Of a DNA stretch of 31,668 nucleotides, positions 1 to 8,170 are shown piece by piece; position 1 is the first letter of the stretch, and each line of letters opens with the position of its first letter. The position numbers and the translations under genes were made by a program. The DNA lies in contig CAKTOT010000016.1 in NCBI GenBank assembly GCA_934590135.1, positions 1 to 31,668 of the forward strand, in the 5' to 3' direction. Source of the DNA: an uncultured Muribaculaceae bacterium (lineage in GTDB: Bacteria > Bacteroidota > Bacteroidia > Bacteroidales > Muribaculaceae). The notes beneath the pieces were generated by a model, which made no database searches, was not told the DNA's origin, and saw only the letters and a program-made list of their open reading frames with translations.

Positions 1-1351
1 TGTCGGCGGTGTTTACGTACTCGATGTATCGTGAGCGCATACGCGTCGATATGTGCCATATTATCATTATCATGGCAATGATGCAGGCAATAAGCATTGT
101 ATACCATCCTCCGTGCATAAATTTGGAGAGATTGCCTATGAGGAACAAGCACTCGATAGCCCCGAAAAATGCGGCGAATGTTGCGCAGACCCATAGCGGC
201 AGGTGATGTCGTAGGTATAGCGTCAGTAACGCGGTGGTCATCAGCATTGTAATGGTGATGGCAAGTCCGTAGGCGGCTTCCATGGCGGATGAATTGCGGA
301 ACACGAGCAGCGTTATGATACATCCGATACAAAGAATTGTATTTACCAAAGGTATATAAGGCTGACCCTTGGCGGCTCCGGGATACTTGATGCGTAGCGA
401 TGGCCAGAAGTTGAGGTTGACTGCTTCGGAAAATATTGTGAATGCGCCTGAGATAAGGGCTTGACTGGCAATGACGGCGGCGCCGGTGGCCATGATTATG
501 CCCGGAACCAGCATCCACTGAGGCATGATGCCGTAGAAGGGGTTTGTCGTAATGTGCTCACTTCCGGTATGAGCTATCAGCCATGCACCCTGTCCCATAT
601 AGTTGAGAATAAGCGAGGCTTTGACAAAACACCAAGCAGCAGTGATGTTGCGCCGTCCGCAGTGGCCGAGGTCGGAGTACAAAGCTTCGGCGCCGGTGGT
701 ACATAGGAATATGGCGCCGATGATGACAAACCACTCGGGGCTTGAACATAGCAGATGTATTGCATAATAGGGGTTGAATGCTCTAAGGATTTGCCACGCC
801 ATAGGTATGCAGCATATGCCCAGGATGGCAAGCATGACAAACCACGCCAGCATAAAAGGGCCGAAGAAGCGTCCGATGCGGCCTGTGCCGAGTTGTTGGG
901 CGGCGAAGAGCAAAACAATTATACACAGTACTATGGGTAATGTGGGCGTATGATTGCCGAAGACTACGGTCAGTCCCTCGATGGCCGAGGTGACGGTGAT
1001 GGCCGGGGTGATGACGCCATCGGCGATAAGGGCAGCTGCGCCGATGGCGGCAACGATATATATCCATTTGCGCGGCATCTTGCGCAGTAATGCAAATAAT
1101 GACAAAATGCCTCCCTCGCCCTTATTGTCGGCGCGTAGGGCAATGATGACGTATTTGAGTGTCGTCTGCAGCGTTAGCGTCCAAATGACGCACGATACCG
1201 CCCCGATGATATAGTCGGCATCAAAGTTTGGGGTGACCCCGATGACGGCTTTCATGACATACAGCGGCGATGTGCCTATATCGCCGAAGACTATGCCTAT
1301 GGTGACGAGCAGTCCGAGTGCCGTAATGCGTTTGTGTGTTTCGGAATTCAT
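1..1351 (-). CDS. kup: KUP-family potassium uptake transporter, C-terminal part cut by window edge
   Basis: A minus-strand open frame runs from an ATG at 1349-1351 through the left edge of the window, so only about the first 450 residues are present. The N-terminus carries the KUP hallmark GDIGTSPLY (about residues 24-32), followed by a DNKGEGG(I)LSLFALL stretch and many hydrophobic segments typical of the 12-helix membrane core. KUP proteins are inner-membrane K+ uptake systems, usually proton-coupled, and run to 600-700 residues, so the missing part would be the end of the membrane core and the cytosolic tail. It has no obvious operon partner here; the gene upstream on the same strand ends in its own terminator at 1550-1590. 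A weak -7-like TAATTTCG lies roughly 70 bp upstream of the start on the minus strand. Family assignment is confident; substrate is from family knowledge. Confidence 0.9.
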   Translation of the reverse strand, partial: MNSETHKRITALGLLVTIGIVFGDIGTSPLYVMKAVIGVTPNFDADYIIGAVSCVIWTLTLQTTLKYVIIALRADNKGEGGILSLFALLRKMPRKWIYIVAAIGAAALIADGVITPAITVTSAIEGLTVVFGNHTPTLPIVLCIIVLLFAAQQLGTGRIGRFFGPFMLAWFVMLAILGICCIPMAWQILRAFNPYYAIHLLCSSPEWFVIIGAIFLCTTGAEALYSDLGHCGRRNITAAWCFVKASLILNYMGQGAWLIAHTGSEHITTNPFYGIMPQWMLVPGIIMATGAAVIASQALISGAFTIFSEAVNLNFWPSLRIKYPGAAKGQPYIPLVNTILCIGCIITLLVFRNSSAMEAAYGLAITITMLMTTALLTLYLRHHLPLWVCATFAAFFGAIECLFLIGNLSKFMHGGWYTMLIACIIAMIMIIWHISTRMRSRYIEYVNTAD

Positions 1352-1549
1352 AATATGAGTGATAATAGGTGTGGATATAGGCTGTCGATGCGCGGCATCG
1401 TGCCTTTATACGGCAGCGAAATTAGCGTTTTTTTTCGAGATTGCACACCGATATGTTGGGAAAGTGCTTTTTTGAGGCGTTTGGGATGAGTTGTATGCGG
1501 TCGCTTGCGTTGCTCCGCAACGGGCTATGTCGTAGATATGTACGCAAAC

Positions 1550-1590
1550 AAAAAGCGCCTCGTCGCGGATTGCAACGAAGCGCTTTTTTT
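1550..1590 (-). terminator. Rho-independent terminator, possibly bidirectional
   Basis: An imperfect inverted repeat with arms AAAAAGCGCcTCGTcGC and GCaACGAaGCGCTTTTT surrounds a short loop, giving A/T runs on both sides. It lies 25 bp past the stop codon of the minus-strand POT transporter gene and fits as its terminator. The T-run on the plus strand would also allow it to work in the other direction, but no plus-strand gene reads into it. Confidence 0.8.
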
Positions 1591-1615
1591 TGTGTATGCG
1601 TACGAGGCGCGATGA

Positions 1616-3184
1616 TTAGATTTCGTCCTCTACGTTGTCTTCGAGTGAATGTGCTGCCTTGACTGCGGGTTTGTCTTGTGTGACGCGTTCAAGCCACTTG
1701 ACCATAGCGAGCATGGTGCCCATAGAAATGAGGCATACGGCAAGGAATACGGTCCAAGCTACCCAGATGGGAGCGCTGTTGTAGATCAGCGGGCCTATCC
1801 ACAGCAGCAGGTTGCCCACGGCGGTGGCACCGAGCCACAGGCCTTGGCAGAGGCCTTGGAGGTTCTTGGGAGCGACTTTGGAGACGAACGACAGTCCCAG
1901 AGGCGAGATGAACAACTCGGCAACGGTCATAAAGAAGTAGTATACTATCAGTACCCACCATCCGGCTTTGACGACGCCGGCATTGGAGGTAATCATTTCG
2001 CGGAAGGCTGTTCCGGAAGGATAGTCCATAATCAGGGAGAATATGGTCAGGAATAGGTATGCGATGGCGGCGATGCCCATACCGTAGGCAATCTTGCGCG
2101 GTGTCGAAATCTGACGTCCTTTGCGTGCGAGAGCCGAGAAGATGACCATGATTATGGGTGTGAGTACGATCACGAAGAACGGGTTGACGGCTTGCCATAT
2201 TTCGGGGGCTACGGCGGAGGAATCAACGAAGTCGCGTGCAAACAGCGACATCGAGGTGCCGTTTTGGTGGAATGAGAACCAGAAGAATACGGCGATGCCG
2301 AGGACGGCGAAGAGCGCATACATACGTTGTTTCAGCTCTTTGGCCATGGCAGCTTTTTCGGCTTGGGTATACTTGACGGATGCTGCAGCTTCCTTCTTGG
2401 AGGGGTTGGGCAGGCCTTTCTTGGTGGTCAGGAAGATGACAAGCGAGATAAGCATTGCGGCCACGGAGGCTATGAAGGAGAAATGGATGCCGGAGTTGAA
2501 TACATCGAGGTATTTTCCGCAGAAATCGTTGAGCGATTCGGCTCCGGTGTATCCTACTTGTTTGGCAAATTCGGTGATTTCGGCGAGTTTGTCCGCGCTG
2601 CCGCCGAGCACCTGGTGGCACATTTCGGGGAAGCTGGCGTTGTATACCATTTCGTTGGCGCTGAGCCACCATTCGCGCAGGTAGGGTGCCACGAAGGGGG
2701 CGATGAGGCCGCCGATGTTGATGAATACGTAGAAGATTTGGAATCCGGAGTCACGCTTGTCGGCGTATTTGGGGTTGTCATAGAGTTGACCTACAATGGC
2801 TTGGAGGTTGCCTTTGAACAGGCCGTTGCCGAATGCAATCAGGAACAACGCCACACATGTCAGCGTCAACAGCCATGTGGTGTTTTCGGCCGTGGCAAGG
2901 ATTGGAATAGCCAGCAGAGCATATCCGGCGGTCATAATGACCAGACCCTTGATGATGGTGCCTTTGTAGTTTTGCGTCTTGTCTGCAATGAGACCGCCGA
3001 CCAGCGAGAGGATGTAGATGCCGGCATAGAAGCACGAGTAGATAATGCCGGATGTTTCCTCGGACAGCCCGAATTTGGAGCACAGGAACAGCACGAGTAC
3101 GGCGTTCATGATGTAGTATCCGAAACGTTCGCCCATATTGGATAATGCGGCGGGAATCAGACCTTTGGGTTGGTTCTTAAACAT
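1616..3184 (-). CDS. POT/PTR-family proton-dependent oligopeptide transporter
   Basis: A 522-residue polytopic membrane protein of the major facilitator superfamily, POT (PTR2) family, which imports di- and tripeptides driven by the proton gradient. The first helix has the family motif region GERFGYY (residues 18-24), and the second PTR2 signature is visible as FQIFYVFINIGGLIAPF in the first third. Length is usual for prokaryotic members (about 450-550), and the C-terminus ends in a charged cytosolic tail. Odd point: the first acidic residue of the ExxER motif is Asn16 here. The gene is monocistronic: a promoter-like TTTG-N20-TAACTTTA lies upstream (3278-3309) and a hairpin terminator 25 bp downstream. 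The divergent neighbour is a WYL regulator whose link to it is unproven. Confidence 0.92.
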   Translation of the reverse strand: MFKNQPKGLIPAALSNMGERFGYYIMNAVLVLFLCSKFGLSEETSGIIYSCFYAGIYILSLVGGLIADKTQNYKGTIIKGLVIMTAGYALLAIPILATAENTTWLLTLTCVALFLIAFGNGLFKGNLQAIVGQLYDNPKYADKRDSGFQIFYVFINIGGLIAPFVAPYLREWWLSANEMVYNASFPEMCHQVLGGSADKLAEITEFAKQVGYTGAESLNDFCGKYLDVFNSGIHFSFIASVAAMLISLVIFLTTKKGLPNPSKKEAAASVKYTQAEKAAMAKELKQRMYALFAVLGIAVFFWFSFHQNGTSMSLFARDFVDSSAVAPEIWQAVNPFFVIVLTPIIMVIFSALARKGRQISTPRKIAYGMGIAAIAYLFLTIFSLIMDYPSGTAFREMITSNAGVVKAGWWVLIVYYFFMTVAELFISPLGLSFVSKVAPKNLQGLCQGLWLGATAVGNLLLWIGPLIYNSAPIWVAWTVFLAVCLISMGTMLAMVKWLERVTQDKPAVKAAHSLEDNVEDEI

Positions 3185-3277
3185 TGTTTTCGTGGTTTAT
3201 GGTTGGTGTTATAGTTAAGTTTCGATGTATGTCGCCGTCTCCGAGGTGCCTTGACCGGATGCGGATAAATCGGCGGA

Positions 3278-3309
3278 TAAAGTTAGGCATTTTTTGCTAA
3301 TAAGCCAAA
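3278..3309 (-). promoter_or_regulatory. Bacteroidota-type promoter for the POT transporter gene
   Basis: Read on the minus strand, TTTG (3309-3306) is followed after 20 bp by TAACTTTA (3285-3278), one base from the TAnnTTTG -7 consensus with near-ideal spacing. Transcription would start near 3271, giving a leader of roughly 85 nt. Confidence 0.6.
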
Positions 3310-3420
3310 TTGTGCCCGATATAATGTTTGCTGTAGCGTTTTGCACCTCGTATTTTTGCGCTTCGTGTAATAATCTACATATAATGCTTCGTGATGTATG
3401 CGGTTGTGGTAAATTATGCG

Positions 3421-3428
3421 TAACTTTG
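3421..3428 (+). promoter_or_regulatory. Candidate -7 element for the WYL regulator gene
   Basis: TAACTTTG matches TAnnTTTG exactly, 38 bp upstream of the ATG at 3466. No well-placed TTTG -33 element is seen, so this rests on the -7 box and position alone. Confidence 0.45.
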
Positions 3429-3465
3429 CGCTATTATCAACCTATAATACCATAGACCATCCGAT

Positions 3466-4407
3466 ATGACTCAAATACATAAATATACCTGGCTTATCGA
3501 AACCGTACGCCAGTTCGGACCGCTGACACTTAAGGAGATATCACAGCGTTGGGAAAACAATCGAAATCTCAGCGAAGGACGTCCGCTGTCTCGTCAGACG
3601 TTTATTCGCTGGATAAATGCTATAGCCGCGCAACTCGGTATCGAAATCAAGTGCGACTGCCACGCCGGGTATACATACTTTATAGACAATTACGAAGAAG
3701 CTATGGATGATGATCGTTTGAGTCACTGGATGGTAGATACGTATGCGATGTGTGATGTACTGGCGGACAACCGCGATATACGTCGCCGTATATCCGTGCC
3801 GCCGATTCCCTCAGGGCACTCGTGCCTGGTCAAGGTGCTTTCGGCTATACGGAACAATTGCGGACTATGTATTACATACAAACGTTTCGGCTGTGACCCG
3901 TATGATATATTTGTATATCCGCTGTGCGTACGCCTGTATGATAATCGGTGGTATCTTGTAGGGGAGCGACAAGATGGGTTGCATCGCACCTATAGCCTCG
4001 ATCGAATACTTGCGCTAAAGCCTTCCGGAAAAATCCCGGACTCGATAAAGGCTTTTGATGCCGATGAGTATTTCAGCGACAGTTTCGGTATAGTGAAAGA
4101 AGACCGAGCCAAGCCCTGCATAATCACCATACGAGCGTATGGCAACCATGTCCATTATATGCGCACTCTGCCAATGCACAAAAGTCAGGAAGAAATAGGG
4201 GTTGGCAGCGATGAATACGGCGAGTATGCCGATTTCAGATATTATATGGCTCCGACATACGACCTGGTGATGCATATCGCCGGGCTTGGATGTATGGTGC
4301 GTGTGCTTCATCCGCAGACTTTGGCCGATACAATGTGCGAATGGATGGTAAATGCAGCCAAAATGTATGGTCTGCATCTGTCTTCGCATGAAAACGTGGC
4401 AAGGTGA
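3466..4407 (+). CDS. WYL-domain transcriptional regulator
   Basis: A 313-residue protein with an N-terminal winged-helix-like region (about residues 1-75) followed by a WYL domain; the literal tripeptide WYL is at 162-164 in NRWYLVGER, with the usual R-TYSLDRI stretch just after. WYL proteins of this layout bind DNA through the N-terminus and sense ligands, often nucleic acids or nucleotides, through the WYL and following C-terminal extension. Bacteroidota carry many such proteins, most of unknown target. It is transcribed divergently from the peptide transporter and alone; trpB follows after a 178-bp gap with its own -7 element. Family is clear; regulon is unknown. Confidence 0.88.
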   Translation: MTQIHKYTWLIETVRQFGPLTLKEISQRWENNRNLSEGRPLSRQTFIRWINAIAAQLGIEIKCDCHAGYTYFIDNYEEAMDDDRLSHWMVDTYAMCDVLADNRDIRRRISVPPIPSGHSCLVKVLSAIRNNCGLCITYKRFGCDPYDIFVYPLCVRLYDNRWYLVGERQDGLHRTYSLDRILALKPSGKIPDSIKAFDADEYFSDSFGIVKEDRAKPCIITIRAYGNHVHYMRTLPMHKSQEEIGVGSDEYGEYADFRYYMAPTYDLVMHIAGLGCMVRVLHPQTLADTMCEWMVNAAKMYGLHLSSHENVAR

Positions 4408-4497
4408 AACATACGATATATAAGCAAGTTGGTTGCATATTGAATATTTAATAGTATTTTTTATTGGAAAAATGCTATGTAGTTCGAGAAAATTTTG

Positions 4498-4505
4498 TAC
4501 TTTTG
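4498..4505 (+). promoter_or_regulatory. Candidate -7 element for trpB
   Basis: TACTTTTG fits TAnnTTTG and lies 80 bp upstream of the chosen trpB start. A TTG exists upstream (4464-4466) but its spacing is too long, so the -33 box is not assigned. Confidence 0.45.
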
Positions 4506-4528
4506 TCGCCGGTATAAAACAGCTACTG

Positions 4529-4546
4529 CGCGGGTGAGAGCCCGTG
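4529..4546 (+). other. Hairpin in the trpB leader
   Basis: CGCGGG-TGAGAG-CCCGTG forms a six-pair stem (one G-U) in the predicted 5' leader of trpB, about 40 nt before the start codon. No tryptophan codon run is present, so a classical attenuator is not supported; the role is unknown. Confidence 0.35.
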
Positions 4547-4585
4547 ATAAATCTTAAACCAACATTATTAATATTCAACAACCAA

Positions 4586-5962
4586 ATGGACAAACAGAAG
4601 CGTTACCTCCTCAGTGAACAGGAGATCCCGACACACTGGTACAACATCCAGGCGGATATGCCCAATAAGCCTCTGCCGCCGCTAAACCCCGCCACCGGCC
4701 AACCGCTGAAGCCCGAAGACCTCTTCCCCATCTTTGCCGAAGAACTTTGTCGTCAAGAGCTCAATCAGAAGGACGAGTGGATAGAGATACCCGAGGAGGT
4801 ACGTGATATGTACAAATATTGGCGCGCCACGCCGCTTGTACGTGCTTATGGTCTTGAGAAGGCCATAGGTACTCCTGCTCATATCTATTTCAAAAACGAA
4901 AGTGTCAGCCCCATGGGATCGCACAAACTCAATAGTGCCATACCCCAAGCATATTATTGCAAGAAGGAGGGCGTCACCAATGTTACCACCGAGACCGGAG
5001 CCGGCCAGTGGGGCGCATCACTGGCATACGCCGCGCGCCTCTTCGGCCTCGAAGCCGCCGTATACCAGGTTAAGATTTCCTATGAGCAGAAGCCGTACCG
5101 TCGTAGCATTATGAATACTTTCGGAGCCCAAGTGACACCCTCGCCGTCCATGTCGACACGTGCCGGCAAGGACATTCTTACGGCCGACCCCAACCACCAA
5201 GGATCGCTGGGTACGGCCATCAGTGAGGCCTTGGAGCTGGCACAGACCACGCCCAACTGCAAGTATACGCTCGGATCGGTATTGAGTCATGTCACCTTAC
5301 ATCAGACGGTTATCGGCCTCGAAGCCGAGAAACAGATGGCTATGGCCGGCGAGTATCCCGACATCATCATAGCATGTTTCGGCGGCGGCAGCAATTTCGG
5401 CGGCATAGCCTTCCCATTTATGCGTCACCTCTTTGATGGTACGCACACGGATACGCGGTATATTGCGGCCGAGCCGGCGTCTTGTCCCAAGCTGACGCGC
5501 GGAGTCTTTCAGTATGACTTCGGTGACGAAGCCGGGTATACTCCGCTACTGCCGATGTTTACGTTGGGTCACAATTTCCGTCCGGCCAATATCCATGCCG
5601 GAGGTCTGCGCTACCACGGCGCCGGTGTCATTGTCAGTCAGCTGATCAAAGATAAGTTGATGGAGGCCGTTGATATTGAGCAGCTTGAGAGCTTCGATGC
5701 CGGTGTGCTCTTTGCACGTGCCGAGGGCATCATCCCCGCGCCCGAGTCATCACATGCCATCGCCGCCGCCATCCGCGAAGCCAAGAAATGTGCTGAGACC
5801 GGCGAGGAAAAAGTTATCCTCTTCAACCTCTCCGGACATGGCTTGATAGATATGGGCTCGTATGATCGCTACTTCAACGGTGATCTCTTCAATTACGACG
5901 TCACCGATGCCGAAATTCGCAAGAATCTCGCCGACAGCCCTGTGCCTCAGCCCGGCAAGTGA
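4586..5962 (+). CDS. trpB: Tryptophan synthase beta chain, TrpB2 type
   Basis: A 458-residue PLP enzyme of the TrpB2 branch, which joins indole and serine to make tryptophan. The PLP lysine is Lys114 in GSHKLNSA, the ETGAGQWG loop follows, and the glycine-rich phosphate site is CFGGGSNFGG. Length and the N-terminal extension (WYNIQADMP..., about 70 residues before the catalytic core) are those of TrpB2 rather than the roughly 400-residue TrpB1. I chose the ATG at 4586; the frame is open from a GTG at 4544, but that would add 14 residues with no family look and would cut into the leader hairpin. No trpA or other trp gene is adjacent, which is common for TrpB2 and suggests indole salvage or an independent role. 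It ends in a strong terminator. Confidence 0.93.
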   Translation: MDKQKRYLLSEQEIPTHWYNIQADMPNKPLPPLNPATGQPLKPEDLFPIFAEELCRQELNQKDEWIEIPEEVRDMYKYWRATPLVRAYGLEKAIGTPAHIYFKNESVSPMGSHKLNSAIPQAYYCKKEGVTNVTTETGAGQWGASLAYAARLFGLEAAVYQVKISYEQKPYRRSIMNTFGAQVTPSPSMSTRAGKDILTADPNHQGSLGTAISEALELAQTTPNCKYTLGSVLSHVTLHQTVIGLEAEKQMAMAGEYPDIIIACFGGGSNFGGIAFPFMRHLFDGTHTDTRYIAAEPASCPKLTRGVFQYDFGDEAGYTPLLPMFTLGHNFRPANIHAGGLRYHGAGVIVSQLIKDKLMEAVDIEQLESFDAGVLFARAEGIIPAPESSHAIAAAIREAKKCAETGEEKVILFNLSGHGLIDMGSYDRYFNGDLFNYDVTDAEIRKNLADSPVPQPGK

Positions 5963-5992
5963 TGCCGGAATCGGTGTGCACATTCTATAATG

Positions 5993-6013
5993 ACAGGCTT
6001 TAATACAGCCTGT
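5993..6013 (+). other. Short hairpin after trpB
   Basis: ACAGGCT-ttaatac-AGCCTGT is a perfect 7-bp inverted repeat about 30 bp past the trpB stop and before the main terminator. It lacks a T-run; it may protect the 3' end or be incidental. Confidence 0.3.
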
Positions 6014-6041
6014 ACATACCTAACTTGGATCTACACAAATG

Positions 6042-6103
6042 CTTCCGTCGGGAAAGTGTCGCAGCCTGTGGCCGCGCGTCTTCCCGGCGGAAGTCGTTTT
6101 TTT
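6042..6103 (+). terminator. Rho-independent terminator of trpB
   Basis: Two 13-14 nt arms, CTTCCGtCGGGAA and TTCCCGgCGGAAG, flank a 26-nt loop and are followed by seven T residues after a short spacer. It lies about 80 bp after the trpB stop codon. Confidence 0.8.
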
Positions 6104-6210
6104 CAAGGCTGAAAAACGTACGAAGCGGATTTGTCGCGGTTTTTGAGACAGGATAGGTCTGCTTTTGCAGTCAAATCAAGAACGGAATTTTGATATTAAA
6201 CTACCGGGTA

Positions 6211-6241
6211 TTGTGAGGGTGGGCGAATTGTTGTATATTTG
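6211..6241 (+). promoter_or_regulatory. Bacteroidota-type promoter with long leader
   Basis: TTG (6211-6213), a 20-bp spacer and TATATTTG (6234-6241) match the -33/-7 pattern. Transcription from here would give a leader of about 185 nt before the ATG at 6432, long for this genome. Confidence 0.6.
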
Positions 6242-6316
6242 CCTTGAACTTTGACGCGCTGATAAGATCAAGAAATGTCGGTATGTTTTCGTATTGTGGA
6301 GCGAACAATCAAACAG

Positions 6317-6424
6317 ATGGGACAATCCGGCAAAAAAGTATTGACAAGGCAAAAAAGAAATGAATTGTCCGGCGTGCCGGTTCTGAGTCGCTTAATATCT
6401 ATAAACACGTTAAATAACAGATAA
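6317..6424 (+). CDS. Possible short upstream ORF (35 residues)
   Basis: An ATG frame begins MGQSGKKVLTRQKRNELSG and stops at TAA 6422-6424, seven bases before the start codon of the next gene. It lies wholly in the predicted leader and is rich in Lys/Arg/Asn. The spacing would suit translational coupling, but there is no family recognition and chance occurrence is quite possible. Confidence 0.2.
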   Translation: MGQSGKKVLTRQKRNELSGVPVLSRLISINTLNNR

Positions 6425-6431
6425 AGACACT

Positions 6432-7853
6432 ATGAGCGTTTGCGTAACAATTAGGACAGAAGAAAAACTCAAGTCGGAGGAGTTTTTTAAATATCTGGCC
6501 AAACAGGGTGAAAAGCTTGTTGTCACTTCCGAGAATTTTCCATATCTAAGATTCGGTAGTGATAGACTGTCTATCAGGGGCGTTGAAGTGAGTGAGGCGG
6601 AGAACGGCTACGAAGTAAGGGCGTTCACGTTTTCATCGATAGCGGATTATAAGCTTTTTGTAAAGACGGTGCAAGCCGTTATGACAATTACCGGTGGGCG
6701 AGCCTATTATGAAGACGAAGACGAAGACGAGGTTGCCAATCCCGAAGAATACTTTAATTCAGAATGGATTTCGGAGGAATATAAGTCCGGCTTTAGCTGC
6801 ATTCGTGCGCTGGTAGGCCGCGGGTCATTTATAACTATGGGCGGCTTGTTTATGGATATTTGTGTCGGGCCGGAAATTTTATATGGTTTTGGAATTGGGA
6901 CATCAGGCCAATACGATGACGAGAGTATGAACGTATTTATGACTCACTTGTGCGATACCCAAAGTCATTGTGCCGAGATGAACGATACGAGAACGAATAT
7001 GGTTTTGCCTTCGCCGGATGGTGATTCGGATAAGAATCTTACCATTTCAGCGATAGGTATAAGCGATGGTAAAGTTATGGATTTTGATTACATATCTTAT
7101 GCGGACCTCTTGGGCATCTTTGATATGGATGATGAATCCAATCCTCCGGTACTTATACCATTTAATGAGGCTTGGAAGATATTGCCCAGAGAAATATTTG
7201 GCCGATTGGACGAATCTCAATTTTTACGTAAGGGCGAACTTACGGTGGAAATGGTGCATCAAATGATGGACCAGGCAAGGCATTTACAGCCGGGCGACTT
7301 GTTTTACAACCCCAAGTATCCCGGCGAGGGCTTTGACGAGAAGCAAAATACCGTCATCTTGATGTGGAATCCGGCTATATCGAGTGTGACGCTTGGATCG
7401 CATTGCGAGAGCATCGAGACGTTCGACGGCGAGTACTACAATTGGAGTGTTTGGGAACATGAGAAAGCCAAATGCGGCGACCGCTTCTTCCTCGTCAGAG
7501 TGGGAGATGGTAAAACTGGAATCGTAATGAGCGGCGTATTCGATTCGCAGCCGTATATAGGTGGGGATTGGAGCGGTCGCGGTCGACTTATATACTATAT
7601 GGATATGCTTCCGAATGTGATACTTGATCCGGAAAGAGCTTCGATGATTACCACGGCCGAATTGACAGAGGCTATCCCTTCGTTTAATTGGAGGGGAGGA
7701 CATTCCGGGCAGATACTCAATCAGGTTGATGCAGCCAAGCTTGAAACGATGTGGAGAGACTTCCTTGAGAGAAACGCAGAGAGTATAGACGGTTATACAT
7801 TTAATGTTAATTTTCACCATACATATGACGCCTTTAATGACGTATCGGACTGA
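6432..7853 (+). CDS. Uncharacterised protein with C-terminal EVE/PUA-like domain
   Basis: A 473-residue soluble protein without signal peptide or membrane segments. I do not recognise the N-terminal 290 residues with confidence; they include an acidic run EDEDEDE near residue 95 encoded by a GAAGAC tandem repeat, and a faint resemblance to DUF4299-type proteins. Residues about 307-445 resemble the EVE/PUA-like fold found ahead of HNH nucleases: VILMWNP, then NWSVWEHEKAKCGDRFFLVRV, then GIVMSGVFDSQPY, and finally W-(x)4-SGQIL and a LETMW end. Such domains recognise modified bases in DNA or RNA. No nuclease motif is seen, so a reader or sensor role is only inferred. It has its own promoter (6211-6241) and no clear terminator or operon partner; a MATE gene follows with a separate promoter. 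Confidence 0.6.
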   Translation: MSVCVTIRTEEKLKSEEFFKYLAKQGEKLVVTSENFPYLRFGSDRLSIRGVEVSEAENGYEVRAFTFSSIADYKLFVKTVQAVMTITGGRAYYEDEDEDEVANPEEYFNSEWISEEYKSGFSCIRALVGRGSFITMGGLFMDICVGPEILYGFGIGTSGQYDDESMNVFMTHLCDTQSHCAEMNDTRTNMVLPSPDGDSDKNLTISAIGISDGKVMDFDYISYADLLGIFDMDDESNPPVLIPFNEAWKILPREIFGRLDESQFLRKGELTVEMVHQMMDQARHLQPGDLFYNPKYPGEGFDEKQNTVILMWNPAISSVTLGSHCESIETFDGEYYNWSVWEHEKAKCGDRFFLVRVGDGKTGIVMSGVFDSQPYIGGDWSGRGRLIYYMDMLPNVILDPERASMITTAELTEAIPSFNWRGGHSGQILNQVDAAKLETMWRDFLERNAESIDGYTFNVNFHHTYDAFNDVSD

Positions 7854-8170
7854 GTGCCCGATGACGTTGAACGATGTCCGTCGGCGTTGAAAGAATCGGC
7901 GTATTAAATAGGCGTTGATGAAGGTTCCCACCTTGGTTGAAATATACAAAACGAAGTGGAAATGTAGATTCTTAAACGAAGAGGGAATAGACATTGAGAA
8001 GAACTTTTTTGCGTCTCGCGAAAAAGTCGTACCTTTGCAGCCCTGAAAATGCTCGCGGCATCATCGGAGGGCAAAGGCACTGCCGGATAAGATGAAGTTG
8101 GCTCACTAAACCCTGCCAAAGCGGGTGCCCGTTTCAAGATTATTCGTCTAACACATTACACTACAATGTT
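7854..8170 (+). other. Intergenic region with candidate structured leader of the MATE gene
   Basis: The first 150 bp hold nothing recognised. After the promoter at 8008-8037 comes a GC-rich leader of about 125 nt with several possible stems, for example GGCA/TGCC near 8083-8090 and ACCC/GGGT near 8110-8128. No known riboswitch consensus is recognised. The length and GC contrast suggest an RNA element, but this is a visual judgement. Confidence 0.3.
8008..8037 (+). promoter_or_regulatory. Bacteroidota-type promoter of the MATE gene
   Basis: TTTG (8008-8011), an 18-bp spacer and TACCTTTG (8030-8037) fit the consensus. The start of transcription would be near 8044. Confidence 0.65.

Noticed and set aside
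1649..3145. Long open frames on the strand opposite the POT transporter gene
   Set aside because: They are mirror frames of a real gene; their residue make-up is that of antisense reading (Gly/Glu/Val-rich without motifs).
8044..8170. SAM-I riboswitch ahead of the MATE gene
   Set aside because: Words such as GGAGGG, GATGAA and GGTGCC recall SAM-I, but the order and the kink-turn and P3 pairing do not fit.
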